Below, piece after piece: positions 18,557-26,449 of a stretch of DNA of 64,000 bases. The stretch covers positions 59,169-123,168 of the forward strand of contig CAIURC010000028.1 of the NCBI GenBank assembly GCA_903901425.1, in the 5' to 3' direction. The translations under genes were made by a program, and so were the position numbers. Each line of letters begins with the position of its first letter. The first letter of the stretch is position 1. The DNA comes from an uncultured Spartobacteria bacterium. GTDB lineage: Bacteria > Verrucomicrobiota > Verrucomicrobiia > Chthoniobacterales > Chthoniobacteraceae. The notes beneath the pieces were generated by a model. It saw only the letters and a program-made list of their open reading frames with translations, had not been told where the DNA came from and searched no databases.

Positions 18557-19837
18557 TCAGGGAAGGTCATGTGCAAAGAAGGCAAGGCCTGTGATGTGCT
18601 CAAGATGGTTTGAAAACCCCTGCCGGAGGGGCACAGATCGCCGGTTGCGCGCCCCCGCCTGCATCACGTCTGGTCCTTCCGCTTCGAGTTCCACTGAGGA
18701 CTTGAATCCAAGCCGGACCAAGGCGATGTGCCCGGGCCTCGACGCGTCCGGGTTGCGCACCACGGCTACAACAACCCGGCCGGTGTTGGCTGCAGACTGG
18801 GCGGCCGTGGCGGAATCCAGCCTTTGCCACCCTTTGGCGGCGCCACTGGCGAGCCATTCGAACTGAGCGTTGGCCAGGCCCGTGGCGGAGTGCTCGGGCG
18901 GCCTCAGGATGTAGATGCCTGCCCGCTGGCATGCGGCAGCAACAAACTGGCTGCAGTGGGTGTGCTTGGCCGTGTCGCCCGGTTTTACAGTCCGGCCCGT
19001 GGGAAGTCCTGTGAGCCAGTCCACAATTACGCCCGGTTTCCATAGCCGTTCCACCTCCATTCCCTCCCAAAGCTCCCAGAGCGATGCCGCATCCCGCGGC
19101 GCAGGGGGCCGGGCAGTGTCCCGCACCATCCGGCACACCATGGGTTCCATGCCAGGCGTCTTTTCCGGATGCGGGCTGGAAACAAACACGGCCCCGCGGC
19201 CGTACCGAGTGCGCACCATGGCGGGCGAACCGGTCATTGCCCCCTGCGGCGTTCCATTCTCGGCCAGTTCGGACCGGTAAAACGCCACGACCTCATACGG
19301 GGGAAGGGCAGGGCTGTCATCCGGTTCAAGGATGGGGCCGTTGGCGTATCGGACCGGGAGCGGTCCCGGAAGGCCCTCGAACCAGCGGGTCAATCCGGAC
19401 ACTGGCCCGAGTTCAACCATCCCCGTGCCGCGCCTCCAGAGGGGCGAGATTGTCCGTGCCCGGAGGATGCCAAGGCCCCAACGAAAGCCGCTGCACGCCA
19501 GATAAGCTCCGGAACAGAAACCTACATAGCCGCCTCCATCGGACACAAAGGCACGCACATTTTCCCTGCCATTCTCACCCAAGGCGTCAGATACCTTGTG
19601 TGCCACCCCACCTGGAAAAACAACGACGTCGAACTCCTTCAAACCGCCGGAACGAATGGTCTCCGCGGCGAGGCGTGTCACCGTGAAGTCCGGGGCGTTA
19701 CGCAGTGCATGTTCGGCGGCTTCAATGCTCGAGGAATTTGCACCCCGGTCCCCATAAAGAGCGATCCGCACCGGCGGCGCCCCGGGAAGTCGGATCGCGC
19801 ACAATAGGAGTGAGACGACCAGGGGCAGCGTTCTCAT
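18557..19837 (-). CDS. exported two-domain protein: BPL_N glutamine-amidotransferase-like plus CHAP/NlpC-like
   Basis: 426 aa from ATG 19837 with signal peptide (RTLPLVVSLLLCAIRLPGA). Residues about 25-265 resemble the biotin-protein-ligase N-terminal (BPL_N) class I glutamine amidotransferase-like domain: DVVVFPGGVAHKVSD, the nucleophile elbow GGYVGFCSGAYLAC, and AFYRSELAENG. The C-terminal 160 residues carry a Cys-x-x-Phe and His arrangement (HTHCSQFVAAAC and PGHIALVRL) of CHAP/NlpC-P60 papain-fold amidases. Both halves suggest a periplasmic hydrolase, perhaps acting on peptides or peptidoglycan. It lies 86 bp after the cupin gene in the same direction, so it may be a distal part of the sialic acid operon. 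Confidence 0.75.
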   Translation of the reverse strand: MRTLPLVVSLLLCAIRLPGAPPVRIALYGDRGANSSSIEAAEHALRNAPDFTVTRLAAETIRSGGLKEFDVVVFPGGVAHKVSDALGENGRENVRAFVSDGGGYVGFCSGAYLACSGFRWGLGILRARTISPLWRRGTGMVELGPVSGLTRWFEGLPGPLPVRYANGPILEPDDSPALPPYEVVAFYRSELAENGTPQGAMTGSPAMVRTRYGRGAVFVSSPHPEKTPGMEPMVCRMVRDTARPPAPRDAASLWELWEGMEVERLWKPGVIVDWLTGLPTGRTVKPGDTAKHTHCSQFVAAACQRAGIYILRPPEHSATGLANAQFEWLASGAAKGWQRLDSATAAQSAANTGRVVVAVVRNPDASRPGHIALVRLGFKSSVELEAEGPDVMQAGARNRRSVPLRQGFSNHLEHITGLAFFAHDLP

Positions 19838-19923
19838 CCCTTTTTTTACCCGGTTTTGGACCGGATCTCCATCCGGAACCTCGGTTTGGCGATGGCCGCA
19901 CCTGTATGAACACCCGCGCGGGG

Positions 19924-20460
19924 TTATGCAGCGGGACTGCCCCGGCCGAAGTCGTCCGAGAGCCGCACGATGTCCTCCTCGTCCGAGGGATTCCCGGGAG
20001 AAATGTGCTGCCAGATCTCGGCCACCACGCCCCACTGTTCCATTCCGACGAGCCGGTGGCGGATCCCTACGGGGATGGAAATCGGGGCGCCGGTGGGCAG
20101 GATCTGAAGTGGGCCGGGTTCATCCGTGGGGCTCGTCACAACACCCACCGGACCCAGAACCGGCTTCCAGATTTCCGACCGCCGGTGGTGGTACTGCCAG
20201 GAAAGCCGGGTGCCGGGCCTGACCACCAGGAGCTTTGGGCTCAACCGCAGCGAGTTGAACTGGAGCCGGGTTTCGGGAAAAAAGTGGGCCGCAAAGGTTG
20301 CTGCCTCGGATTCCGGAAACACGAGGAACCCGCCCCAAGGCCGGCCTGTGTCGCGCGCACTCACGCTCAGCGAGAGTCCAGCCAGATGCCCGGCGAGGCG
20401 GTCAAAATATTCCGGCAGGCTTTGCGAGGGCTCGGGCAGGGCTGGGAAAACGGGATTCAT
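19924..20460 (-). CDS. cupin sugar isomerase-like protein (mannose-6-phosphate isomerase type II fold)
   Basis: 178 aa from ATG 20460, 22 bp after the lyase gene. The C-terminal two thirds are a cupin: LSWQYHHRRSEIWKPVLG supplies the H-x-R-x-x-E/W metal-site pattern, followed by PTGAPISIPVGIRHRL and EIWQHI. The layout is that of the mannose-6-phosphate-isomerase/GDP-mannose pyrophosphorylase C-terminal cupin and of cupin-type phosphoheptose isomerases. Its place in a sialic acid operon suggests that it isomerises a product of Neu5Ac breakdown (ManNAc, ManNAc-6-P or GlcN-6-P level), but the substrate is inference. Confidence 0.72.
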   Translation of the reverse strand: MNPVFPALPEPSQSLPEYFDRLAGHLAGLSLSVSARDTGRPWGGFLVFPESEAATFAAHFFPETRLQFNSLRLSPKLLVVRPGTRLSWQYHHRRSEIWKPVLGPVGVVTSPTDEPGPLQILPTGAPISIPVGIRHRLVGMEQWGVVAEIWQHISPGNPSDEEDIVRLSDDFGRGSPAA

Positions 20461-20482
20461 TCGGACTCGGAAACAGGTTGGA

Positions 20483-21400
20483 TCAAAGCGCAGAACGGAT
20501 CTCAAAGAAAGCCGCAGCTTCAAGGTCTTTCTGGAGGCCCTCCATCTGACGGGTGTCGAGAGTCCGCAGCGGAAGCCGGGTCGGGCCACAGTCCAGCCCG
20601 AGGATCTGCATGATGGCTTTTCCTGCGGTCAATCCTCCCCATTTGAGGAAAACTGAGATCACTGCATTTGCGCGGGCCTGATGGAGTTGGGCGCCCGCGA
20701 GGTCGCCCCGCTCAAACGCCTCAAGGATCCGGTGGTAGACAGGCGCCATGAAATTGTACGTGCTCCCAATGGCTCCCTGGGCGCCCAGCGAAAGCCCGGC
20801 CAGAAGAATTTCGTCCCTGCCAAAAAGTGCATCGAACCTGCCGTCGTCGAGCCGGAGGCATTCCGCGAAATCCATGAGGTTTTCGTGGGTGAACTTGACG
20901 CCAGCGAGGTTGGGGATTTGTGGTGCACCAGTTCGGAGGAAGTCTGCGGCGGGCAGCGAAACGCCGGTCATGGAAGGGATCAGGTAGTAGTAGAAGGGGA
21001 GATTGGGAGCCGCGGCGGCGACTTGTGCGCAGTACGCGACGAGGTCCTCGGTCCGTGAGGGTTTGAAAAAGAACGGGGCGAAACAGCCCACGCCTGCCGC
21101 GCCGATTTCACGGGCGTGGGCGGCGAGCGTTTTGGCGTCAGAAAGGCAGGTGTGACCGGCATGAACCAGGACCTGAAGGTCGTCGCCCGCAACATCGCGC
21201 CAGTGTGCGGCGATCTGCATGCGCTCGGGAACCGTCAGGGAGGCGCATTCCCCCGTGGTTCCGCAGACAAAAACGGCCCGGACCCCGTTGGCGACCAGGG
21301 AACGCGCCTGGGCTTCGATGGTATCCAGCTGGAGGCTGCCATCGGATTTGAACGGGGTGAAAGGGGCTGCAATCAGGCCGGAGAGTTTGGGTGTGTTCAT
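20483..21400 (-). CDS. nanA: N-acetylneuraminate lyase (DHDPS superfamily)
   Basis: 305 aa, normal length for the TIM-barrel class I aldolases. GTTGE lies at 47-51, the catalytic Tyr in FYYYLIP near 138, the Schiff-base Lys169 in AGVKFTHENLMDF, and GAIGSTYNFMAP near 208, which is the sialic-lyase-like version of the C-terminal motif. It splits Neu5Ac into N-acetylmannosamine and pyruvate in the cytoplasm. It overlaps the upstream transporter by 4 bp (ATGA). The operon setting with sialidase and NanM-type mutarotase supports the specific call over generic DapA. Confidence 0.9.
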   Translation of the reverse strand: MNTPKLSGLIAAPFTPFKSDGSLQLDTIEAQARSLVANGVRAVFVCGTTGECASLTVPERMQIAAHWRDVAGDDLQVLVHAGHTCLSDAKTLAAHAREIGAAGVGCFAPFFFKPSRTEDLVAYCAQVAAAAPNLPFYYYLIPSMTGVSLPAADFLRTGAPQIPNLAGVKFTHENLMDFAECLRLDDGRFDALFGRDEILLAGLSLGAQGAIGSTYNFMAPVYHRILEAFERGDLAGAQLHQARANAVISVFLKWGGLTAGKAIMQILGLDCGPTRLPLRTLDTRQMEGLQKDLEAAAFFEIRSAL

Positions 21401-22656
21401 AAGGAATCTGGAAGGGAAACAACCGGCTCAGGGTCGGGGCGCCGGGCCGGGAGCACCCGCAGAAGGAGGAGGGCCAGCACTAGGAGCCCGGCGGCAACGG
21501 CTTCAAAGATGAGGCCCAGATCGATGGCTGCGTCTTTCATCAGCCCCCCCACGTAAATCATCAGTCCGCCAGCGGAACAGCTGCAGAAATTCAGGAACCC
21601 GTAAGCCGTTGCGCTCTGCCGTTCCGGCAGCAACTCGCGGACAATCGGCATGTGGTTTGCGTCAAATCCCCCGCGGCTGAGGCCTAGAAGAGCCAGTCCT
21701 GCGATCGCCCACGGAAGGTTTTCGGTCGAAACCGCAAAGAAAAGGGCGGGTGCTGCCAGGAAAAAAAGGAGTGCTGGCAGCAGGGTGCGGGCCCGGGGTT
21801 CGGAGGAGCGCCAGCGGTCTGTCAGAAAGCCGCCCAGCAGCACCCCGGCGAATGCGGCGGTTTGAACCGGGGCGCTGGCGCTGAATCCGGCTTGGGTGAG
21901 GCTGAGGTGGAAGTGTTCCCTCAAAAAAGTCGGGAGCCATGCGCTGGTAACCCACGAGGAGATTCCCCAGAAGAGGTTGACCACAAGCAGGATCCGGAAT
22001 CCCTGATTTTCAAACAGGACACTCAGTGGTGCGGCCGGTTCAGCGGGTGCGGCGGCAATGCCGGTGTGTGCCCCGGAATCAGCGGGTGCGTCAGGTGCAT
22101 CCTCCAGCCAGCGAAAAAGCACGAGTGCGTACATGAGGCCGAATCCTCCAAACCCGATGAAACCGGCACGCCAGCCCCAGTGATCCGCCGCCCATCCCCC
22201 CAGGCCACCCAGCGCTGCACCGGTGTAAATCCCGCTCATATGGATTCCGGTGGCCAGAGAACGAGTGCGGCCCCGGTGGTGGTCTGAGAGGAGGGCAAGA
22301 GCCGCCGGGATGTAACAGGCCTCGCTCAATCCCATACACGCGCGCGCAGCGAGCAACTCCCCAAATGTCCGGGTGTAGCCTGTCCAGCAGGTGACTGCGG
22401 ACCAGAGGGCAAGGCTGGCCAGAATCAGGCGCCGTTTTCCGAACCGGTCTGCAAGGTGGCCGCCGAGTGGGCTGGCTGCGGCGTAGATCCAGAGAAAGAC
22501 GGCACTCAGAAGCCCAAACTGGGCATCGCTCATGGGGATCGCCTCTTTAATCGGGTCACGCATCGAGGTCAGCATGAGCCGGTCGAAATAATTCAGAAGC
22601 GCCACCAGCCACAGCAGAGCGACTGCCACCCATCCTTTTTTCGACGGCAAGTTCAT
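21397..22656 (-). CDS. MFS transporter, probable sialic acid importer
   Basis: 419 aa from ATG 22656, which overlaps the mutarotase stop by 4 bp. It has twelve hydrophobic segments. The loop 2-3 signature GGHLADRFGKRR and LLNYFDRLMLTSMRDPIKEA place it in the anion:cation symporter (ACS) branch of MFS that imports hexuronates and other sugar acids. Substrate Neu5Ac is inferred from operon position between NanM-type mutarotase and NanA, replacing the TRAP or SSS transporters used elsewhere. A paralogue lies at 45036-46274. The frame before 22656 belongs to overlapping mutarotase sequence. Confidence 0.88.
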   Translation of the reverse strand: MNLPSKKGWVAVALLWLVALLNYFDRLMLTSMRDPIKEAIPMSDAQFGLLSAVFLWIYAAASPLGGHLADRFGKRRLILASLALWSAVTCWTGYTRTFGELLAARACMGLSEACYIPAALALLSDHHRGRTRSLATGIHMSGIYTGAALGGLGGWAADHWGWRAGFIGFGGFGLMYALVLFRWLEDAPDAPADSGAHTGIAAAPAEPAAPLSVLFENQGFRILLVVNLFWGISSWVTSAWLPTFLREHFHLSLTQAGFSASAPVQTAAFAGVLLGGFLTDRWRSSEPRARTLLPALLFFLAAPALFFAVSTENLPWAIAGLALLGLSRGGFDANHMPIVRELLPERQSATAYGFLNFCSCSAGGLMIYVGGLMKDAAIDLGLIFEAVAAGLLVLALLLLRVLPARRPDPEPVVSLPDSL

Positions 22657-23759
22657 TGTGCCGACCTCCCGCTGAATGACAGGGCACGGACTTCCGGAGT
22701 CCGAACCCGGGGCCGGGTTTCGCCACTGACGATCACTGTGCGGTTCTCCCAAAAAACCGCGGGTGCCGTGACCGTTGAAAAAGGCAGTTGGCCCGACACG
22801 GTCCACGTGTTGTTCCCTGCCGAGTAGGCGAGTAGGCTCCTGCAAAAACCGGGATGCTGTTCAAGCGGTGTAAAGCCGGTGTTTGTGCCGTCATCGCCCC
22901 CTGGAATCAGGAGGGTACGGTCTGGCCCCTCCATCGCCGGCGAGGGAGCGGCGGCACAGGCGTGTGGAAGATCAGGGAGTGTTTCCCATCCATGGCCGGG
23001 CCTGTAGCGGAAGGCGTCCCGGAGATAAGTGCGGACCGGATGTCCCTCAGGCCCTCGGGAGAGGCTGACGCCACTGAAAAGGTGGAAGCCACCGTCCGCA
23101 GATCCGGCGACGCCCAGGATTCGCCCGGGTCCCGGCCACGGAGGAAGTTGCTGCCAGCCCGCCTCCAGATGGTCCAGATCCAAGGCGAGAAACTGGCGGA
23201 GTGCCGTCGTGTCCGAAGGTGCGGCGGTTCCACCAGCCACGAAAACTGTGCGCCCTACGAGCGCGGCGCACGCGTGGGCGCAGGGAGAGGGGAGTGGGGG
23301 GTAAGACCGGGTTGTGAGGGTCCGGTTTTCCCAGTTCAGAGCAAAAACCGCGGTGTGATGCCGGTCCGGGCTGCTGCCTCCGATGCAGAGAACCCCCTCA
23401 GGAATCGTGACCGAAACCCCATAGGCGAGCGGTTCCGGAAGTGGGGATGTTGGGAGCCATGAAGTGCCGGATTTTTCAAGGATCCAAACGGAATTGTACC
23501 AGGACTTCTGAATCGGATCCTGCCAGCGATTCTTGGGGATGTTGGCCCCACCGGCGACCAGCAGCGCGCCATGAGTGACTCCCGCAAACATGCCTGCAAA
23601 GCCTTCCGGGTCAGGCAGGGCAGGAAGAGATTCCACGGTGAATGGACTAGGCATGGGGTTCGCGCCTGCGGTTGCCGGGCGTGCGGCGAACAAGGTCGCG
23701 CAGAGCAGAAGTGCACGAGCGGTGGCCTCGAAAGGCCGAGGTTGTTTCGGCCTGTTCAT
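22653..23759 (-). CDS. nanM: cyclically permuted N-acetylneuraminate mutarotase (NanM/YjhT type, Kelch propeller)
   Basis: 368 aa with signal peptide (ARALLLCATLFAARPATAG). Kelch-type blades are visible: GALLVAGGANIP, GVLCIGGSS, RTVFVAGGTAAP, RTLLIPGGDDG, TVIVSGETRP. The N-terminal block GFAGMFAGVTHGALLVAGGA followed by NIPKN, and PLAYGVSV, are typical of the circularly permuted NanM relatives found in Bacteroidota and Verrucomicrobiota. It speeds interconversion of alpha- and beta-Neu5Ac released by sialidase, so it acts outside the cytoplasm. It overlaps both neighbours by 4 bp. Confidence 0.88.
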   Translation of the reverse strand: MNRPKQPRPFEATARALLLCATLFAARPATAGANPMPSPFTVESLPALPDPEGFAGMFAGVTHGALLVAGGANIPKNRWQDPIQKSWYNSVWILEKSGTSWLPTSPLPEPLAYGVSVTIPEGVLCIGGSSPDRHHTAVFALNWENRTLTTRSYPPLPSPCAHACAALVGRTVFVAGGTAAPSDTTALRQFLALDLDHLEAGWQQLPPWPGPGRILGVAGSADGGFHLFSGVSLSRGPEGHPVRTYLRDAFRYRPGHGWETLPDLPHACAAAPSPAMEGPDRTLLIPGGDDGTNTGFTPLEQHPGFCRSLLAYSAGNNTWTVSGQLPFSTVTAPAVFWENRTVIVSGETRPRVRTPEVRALSFSGRSAQ

Positions 23760-25048
23760 GGAGCCTGCGAGCCGCGGGCTTGCGTGTGGGCCAGGGCGTC
23801 GATCTCGCTCATTTTGAATCGGACGCTGACAATGGAGCAGCCGACATCTTCCTTGCGGTAGGTGGTGTAGGTGGTGGCAACCAGGGTGCCGTCGGGCAGC
23901 AAATGGAGGCCGGGGTAGAAGCCGTCCTTGAACGTCTTCAAAAGGCTGACCCTGTACTGGCCGGGCCGGCCATTGCGGAGATCGTCATAGGTGCCGACCC
24001 ACGCAATGAAGCCGCCCTTGTCTTTTGCATTGGGAGAGGCGCTCCGGAACACCACCACCATGCGGCCATCGGGAAGAAACACTCCGTGGTGCCGATCCCC
24101 AGTGAGTCCCCAAGGCGTATCCACAGGTGCGCTCCAGGTCTGGCCTTCGTCCCGGCTGAACATCATGAGGCTGGTGCCGGATCTGCGGTTTTCGCGGAGA
24201 ATGCAGCAGAGTTCGGAGCCGTCCGGGGATCGGAACGCATAGGGTTCGCATGGGTGCTTGCCTTCGAGTTTTGTGCCGTCGCAGGCCATCGTTGGTACGG
24301 ACCATGTGAATCCACCGTCCCGGGTAATGGACTGGAGGACTTGGAGGGTGCCTGCCTCGCCGATTCCCGTTCCCCGGTGGAACAGGCCGAGGTGGGCGCC
24401 GTCTTTGAGCGGCACGATACTGGAGAACGTCATGATGTTCCGAAACGGATCCTCCTTGGACACGGGGCCGCCGAGGGGAGGGAGTTCGCGCCATGTCTGG
24501 CCATGGTCCTCGCTGACGATGCGGGGCATGAAGCCTTGATGGCGGCCCTCAATCGGTTTGGGGTTTTCCTGGTCTCCGAGCGTGCGTGATGCAAACACCC
24601 AGAGTCGCTCTTTTCCCTGCGGATCGGTGAGCCGGTAGATGCTGGGGCAGTTTTTGAAGTTCGCGTAGTTTGGAGGGAGAAGGGGGTCGATGCGTTCCCA
24701 TGTAAGTCCGGCATCGGCGCTCCGGGCCATGGGGCCGGCATGACCTCCATGTCCGATGTTCCAGACGCAGAACAGCGTTCTGTGGTCAGAGAGCATCGCC
24801 GTGGTGGGATGGGCGTGGTATGCGTCTGGTGCCGAGGAACCGCGGGCAATGACGGTCTGGCGGTGGGTGTCCCCAGAAAGATCGATGTGTTTCAGGGCGT
24901 CGCGCTGCGTCTGCCAGAGCGCCTGTTTTTCGGGGGGCGCATCCAGAAAGGCGCGGCGTGCAGCCTTGGTGGCAAGGCCCGTTTCGTCCTTGGCGTGGAG
25001 TTCGGGGATTGAGAGGCAGAGAAAGAGCAGAAGGAGTGAGGGGCGCAT
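23756..25048 (-). CDS. exported exo-alpha-sialidase (BNR/Asp-box)
   Basis: 430 aa with Sec signal peptide (LLLLFLCLSIPELHAK). Four Asp boxes are visible (SADAGLTW, SEDHGQTW, TRDGGFTW, SRDEGQTW), marking the six-bladed sialidase propeller. The C-terminus holds GFYPGLHLLPDGTLVATTYT, where the catalytic Tyr/Arg region of the BNR_2 type is expected. It is the first gene of the sialic acid operon and releases the sugar from host or environmental glycans. The upstream divergent region carries the palindrome at 25106-25128. Exact substrate (sialic acid or a related terminal acid sugar) is inferred from the downstream NanM, MFS and NanA genes. Confidence 0.87.
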   Translation of the reverse strand: MRPSLLLLFLCLSIPELHAKDETGLATKAARRAFLDAPPEKQALWQTQRDALKHIDLSGDTHRQTVIARGSSAPDAYHAHPTTAMLSDHRTLFCVWNIGHGGHAGPMARSADAGLTWERIDPLLPPNYANFKNCPSIYRLTDPQGKERLWVFASRTLGDQENPKPIEGRHQGFMPRIVSEDHGQTWRELPPLGGPVSKEDPFRNIMTFSSIVPLKDGAHLGLFHRGTGIGEAGTLQVLQSITRDGGFTWSVPTMACDGTKLEGKHPCEPYAFRSPDGSELCCILRENRRSGTSLMMFSRDEGQTWSAPVDTPWGLTGDRHHGVFLPDGRMVVVFRSASPNAKDKGGFIAWVGTYDDLRNGRPGQYRVSLLKTFKDGFYPGLHLLPDGTLVATTYTTYRKEDVGCSIVSVRFKMSEIDALAHTQARGSQAP

Positions 25049-25105
25049 ACGTCTCGGGGGTGCTGTGATCCTGCGGGGAAACCCGCTGGACAGCGATTGC
25101 CGAGC

Positions 25106-25128
25106 ACTGGTAAAAACGGTTTACCAGT
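25106..25128. promoter_or_regulatory. palindromic operator for the GntR/LacI-type regulator
   Basis: A perfect 9-bp inverted repeat, ACTGGTAAA (25106-25114) and TTTACCAGT (25120-25128), separated by AACGG. It lies 57 bp upstream of the sialidase start and overlaps the GTG 25127 start of the divergent regulator. The form TGGTAAA-N5-TTTACCA is typical of GntR- and LacI-type operators. Binding here would control both the sialic acid operon and the regulator itself. Confidence 0.75.
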
Positions 25129-26212
25129 GAAGCCGTCCCCCCTCATCCGGCCGCCCTCTCTGATCACGCACACGGTGGAATTGTTGCGGGACAGCATTGG
25201 GCGTGGAGCATGGGGAAAACAACTGCCCGGGGAGCGCGAATTGAGCGCGGCTCTGCAGGTGAGCCGGCCCACTTTGCGTGTGGCCCTCGCCATTCTGGAG
25301 CGCGAAGGAAAAATTACGGTCCGTCAGGGACAGCACCGCAGGGTGGTGGAAACCAACCCCAAGGGGAGAAAACGGTCTACTTCAAATGTGGTGGTGCTGC
25401 TTTCTGGAGCTCCGCTCCAGGAGATTGTTCCGCATCCGCAAGTCTGGACGGACCGGTTTCATGAGCGGATGGCCAAGGCCGGCTTCGAGATTGAGATGCA
25501 CTGCGGGCCGAAGTGGTTGGGAAAAAGTCCAGAACGGGACCTTGAACTTTTGGCCGGGCAGTCGCGGGTGGCGGCGTGGCTGCTGTTTGTTTCAACGCCG
25601 GCCACGCAGGCGTGGTTTCAAAACAGCCGGGAAAACGTGGTGGTGTCGGGTTCCCTGCATCCCGGCATCGATCTGCCCTCGGTGGATTTCGATCACCGGG
25701 CCTCCTGCCGTCACGCTGCCGGCCGGTTTCTGGCAGGGGGGCACCGACAACTTGTGTTTGTCCGCCAGAGTCCAGCCAGCGCAGGGGATTTCGACAGCGA
25801 ATCCGGATTCCGCGAGGGAACCTGCGCAGTGCAGAAAGCTGAGATGAGCGTCGCGGAGCACGACGGATCGCCAGACGGGATCCGGAAATTGGTGGGCACC
25901 CTCCTACGACGGGTGCCGGTCCCCACGGCTTTTCTGGTGGCCAGAGCAAATGCGGCATTGGCGTTAACCAGCGAGCTGATCCGGCGCGGTATAAAGGTGC
26001 CGGACCAGGCATCGGTGATTTCCCGGGACAGTGACCATTTTCTGGACTATTTTTCGCCGAGCATTTCCCGGTATGCGCGGGATCCGGAACTGCATGCGCG
26101 GATGGTCGCAAGGCTTCTAGTGCAGGCGGCCTCGGGTGGTGTGAGGTCTGGAAGAAAAGTGCGGATCGTGCCGGAATTTCTTCCGGGCGGCTCGCTCGGG
26201 CGTCTGGTTTGA
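25127..26212 (+). CDS. GntR-type HTH regulator with LacI/periplasmic-binding-like effector domain
   Basis: 361 aa from GTG 25127 (TTG 25097 would place the operator inside the gene). Residues about 10-75 are a GntR winged helix: LRDSIGRGAWGKQLPGEREL, SAALQVSRPTLRVALAIL, GKITVRQGQHRRVV. The rest resembles the LacI/GalR type 1 periplasmic-binding fold (VVVLLSGAPL, LPSVDFDHRASCRHAAGRFL, GHRQLVFVR, PTAFLVARANAALALTSEL, and RRGIKVPDQASVIS). This AraR-like combination senses sugars. It is divergent from the sialidase operon and almost certainly its local regulator, with Neu5Ac or ManNAc as the likely effector (inference). Confidence 0.88.
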   Translation: MKPSPLIRPPSLITHTVELLRDSIGRGAWGKQLPGERELSAALQVSRPTLRVALAILEREGKITVRQGQHRRVVETNPKGRKRSTSNVVVLLSGAPLQEIVPHPQVWTDRFHERMAKAGFEIEMHCGPKWLGKSPERDLELLAGQSRVAAWLLFVSTPATQAWFQNSRENVVVSGSLHPGIDLPSVDFDHRASCRHAAGRFLAGGHRQLVFVRQSPASAGDFDSESGFREGTCAVQKAEMSVAEHDGSPDGIRKLVGTLLRRVPVPTAFLVARANAALALTSELIRRGIKVPDQASVISRDSDHFLDYFSPSISRYARDPELHARMVARLLVQAASGGVRSGRKVRIVPEFLPGGSLGRLV

Positions 26213-26449
26213 CTTCTGGAGAGCCAGTTCGTGCGGAAGCCAGCAAGACGGGCGAGCGCGGGTCAGGGCACGCCGGAGACGGATTTCTTGGATTCCGCGG
26301 GAGCCCACTTTTTTCGGAAAGTGCGGGTGCGGGAAGTGGGCAGGCAGGCGGACTCAGTCCCGTGAAAGCCCTTGAGCCGATCCACGGTTTGCAGAGGCGC
26401 TCCAGATGGGCTTCCATGAGGGCCACCCCACCAGCGAGCGCCCCTAGAC

